Of a stretch of 64,000 nt of DNA, positions 63,856 through 64,000 are shown one piece after another; the stretch's first letter is position 1; the number at the start of each line of letters is the position of its first letter. The notes beneath the pieces were generated by a model that searched no databases, had not been told where the DNA came from, and saw only the letters and a program-made list of their open reading frames with translations. Where the stretch lies: the NCBI RefSeq assembly GCF_000406105.1, contig NZ_CM001974.1, positions 2,327,171-2,391,170 on the forward strand, in the 5' to 3' direction. The stretch is from Dickeya chrysanthemi NCPPB 402 (GTDB lineage Bacteria; Pseudomonadota; Gammaproteobacteria; Enterobacterales; Enterobacteriaceae). The translations under genes and the position numbers were made by a program.

Positions 63856-64000
63856 ATATACCCGTCATACTTCAAGTTGCAGGTGTGTTGGCTGCGTGAC
63901 TCGGCCCATCAATGGGCCTCGCCCTTCGGGCCGCTGCAAGCAGCGTTCAAATCTGCTCCCGGCAGATTTGTCGCTCACCCGAATCACTTACCTGAGTAAG
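63856..64000. repeat. ERIC-like dispersed repeat, cut by the window edge
   Basis: The element begins TATATACCCGTCATACTTCA, the reverse complement of the outer end of the copy at 5966-6154, and continues into an ERIC-type core (GCTCACCCGAATCACTTACC) at the right edge. It contains a local hairpin (GGGCCTCGCCCTTCGGGCC region near 63913-63932). The remainder lies outside the window. Confidence 0.75.

Overview
The window is a chromosomal stretch from a plant-pathogenic enterobacterium of the Pectobacteriaceae, most likely Dickeya. The housekeeping block at 1-8.6 kb has enterobacterial order and near-E. coli protein sequences. The right end carries Hrp type III genes (DspE/AvrE effector, its chaperone and two HrpW-type harpins) with HrpL-type promoters. 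Species assignment is an inference. No rRNA, tRNA, CRISPR array, prophage or intact insertion sequence was seen.

Layout: (1) 1-3.1 kb, minus: hemA-prfA-prmC (prmC runs off the left edge). (2) 3.3-5.9 kb, plus: lolB-ispE-prs, with a PurR box and promoter inside ispE that give prs a leader of about 300 nt. (3) 6.2-8.5 kb: ychH (minus), then pth-ychF (plus); the pth start region is tandemly triplicated and yields two hexapeptide minigenes. (4) 8.8-34.6 kb, minus: one long gene string. It begins with a complete Flp/Tad pilus locus (flp, tadV, rcpC, rcpA, a CpaD-type gene, tadZ, tadA-G). It continues with almost no gap into a giant 2.5-kilo-residue surface protein with an N-terminal LEPR motif and an export module: a TolC-like lipoprotein, a HlyD-like adaptor, a GAF-HlyD membrane protein and a fusion of a site-2-protease-like membrane protein with a HlyD arm. 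No ABC transporter is present. (5) 35.0-37.1 kb, minus: a two-component system next to flp. (6) 37.3-38.7 kb: a strong Fur box and a haem-utilisation gene, hmuS. (7) 39.0-43.1 kb, plus: five tightly packed genes (thermostable-haemolysin/GNAT-like protein, AMP-ligase, haem-oxygenase-like putative di-iron enzyme, SDR, TPR protein) that look like a small-molecule pathway. Its first Shine-Dalgarno lies inside a perfect inverted repeat. (8) 43.3-44.6 kb: dbpA. (9) 44.9-54.0 kb, minus: a recC-recB-recD operon without ptrA, whose proteins look more like Pseudomonas RecBCD than E. coli RecBCD. (10) 54.3-63.0 kb: dspF and dspE (minus) and, divergently, a short harpin, full-length HrpW and a small accessory gene (plus). 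(11) 63.2-64.0 kb: an SDR and one end of a dispersed ERIC-like repeat.

The strongest candidate for an undescribed system is the extension of the Tad operon by the giant LEPR protein and an ABC-less, protease-fused export module. A second theme is a set of 14-17 bp tandem duplications or triplications, most of them at start or stop codons (pth, histidine kinase, response regulator, tadA, tadC/tadD, tolC-like gene).
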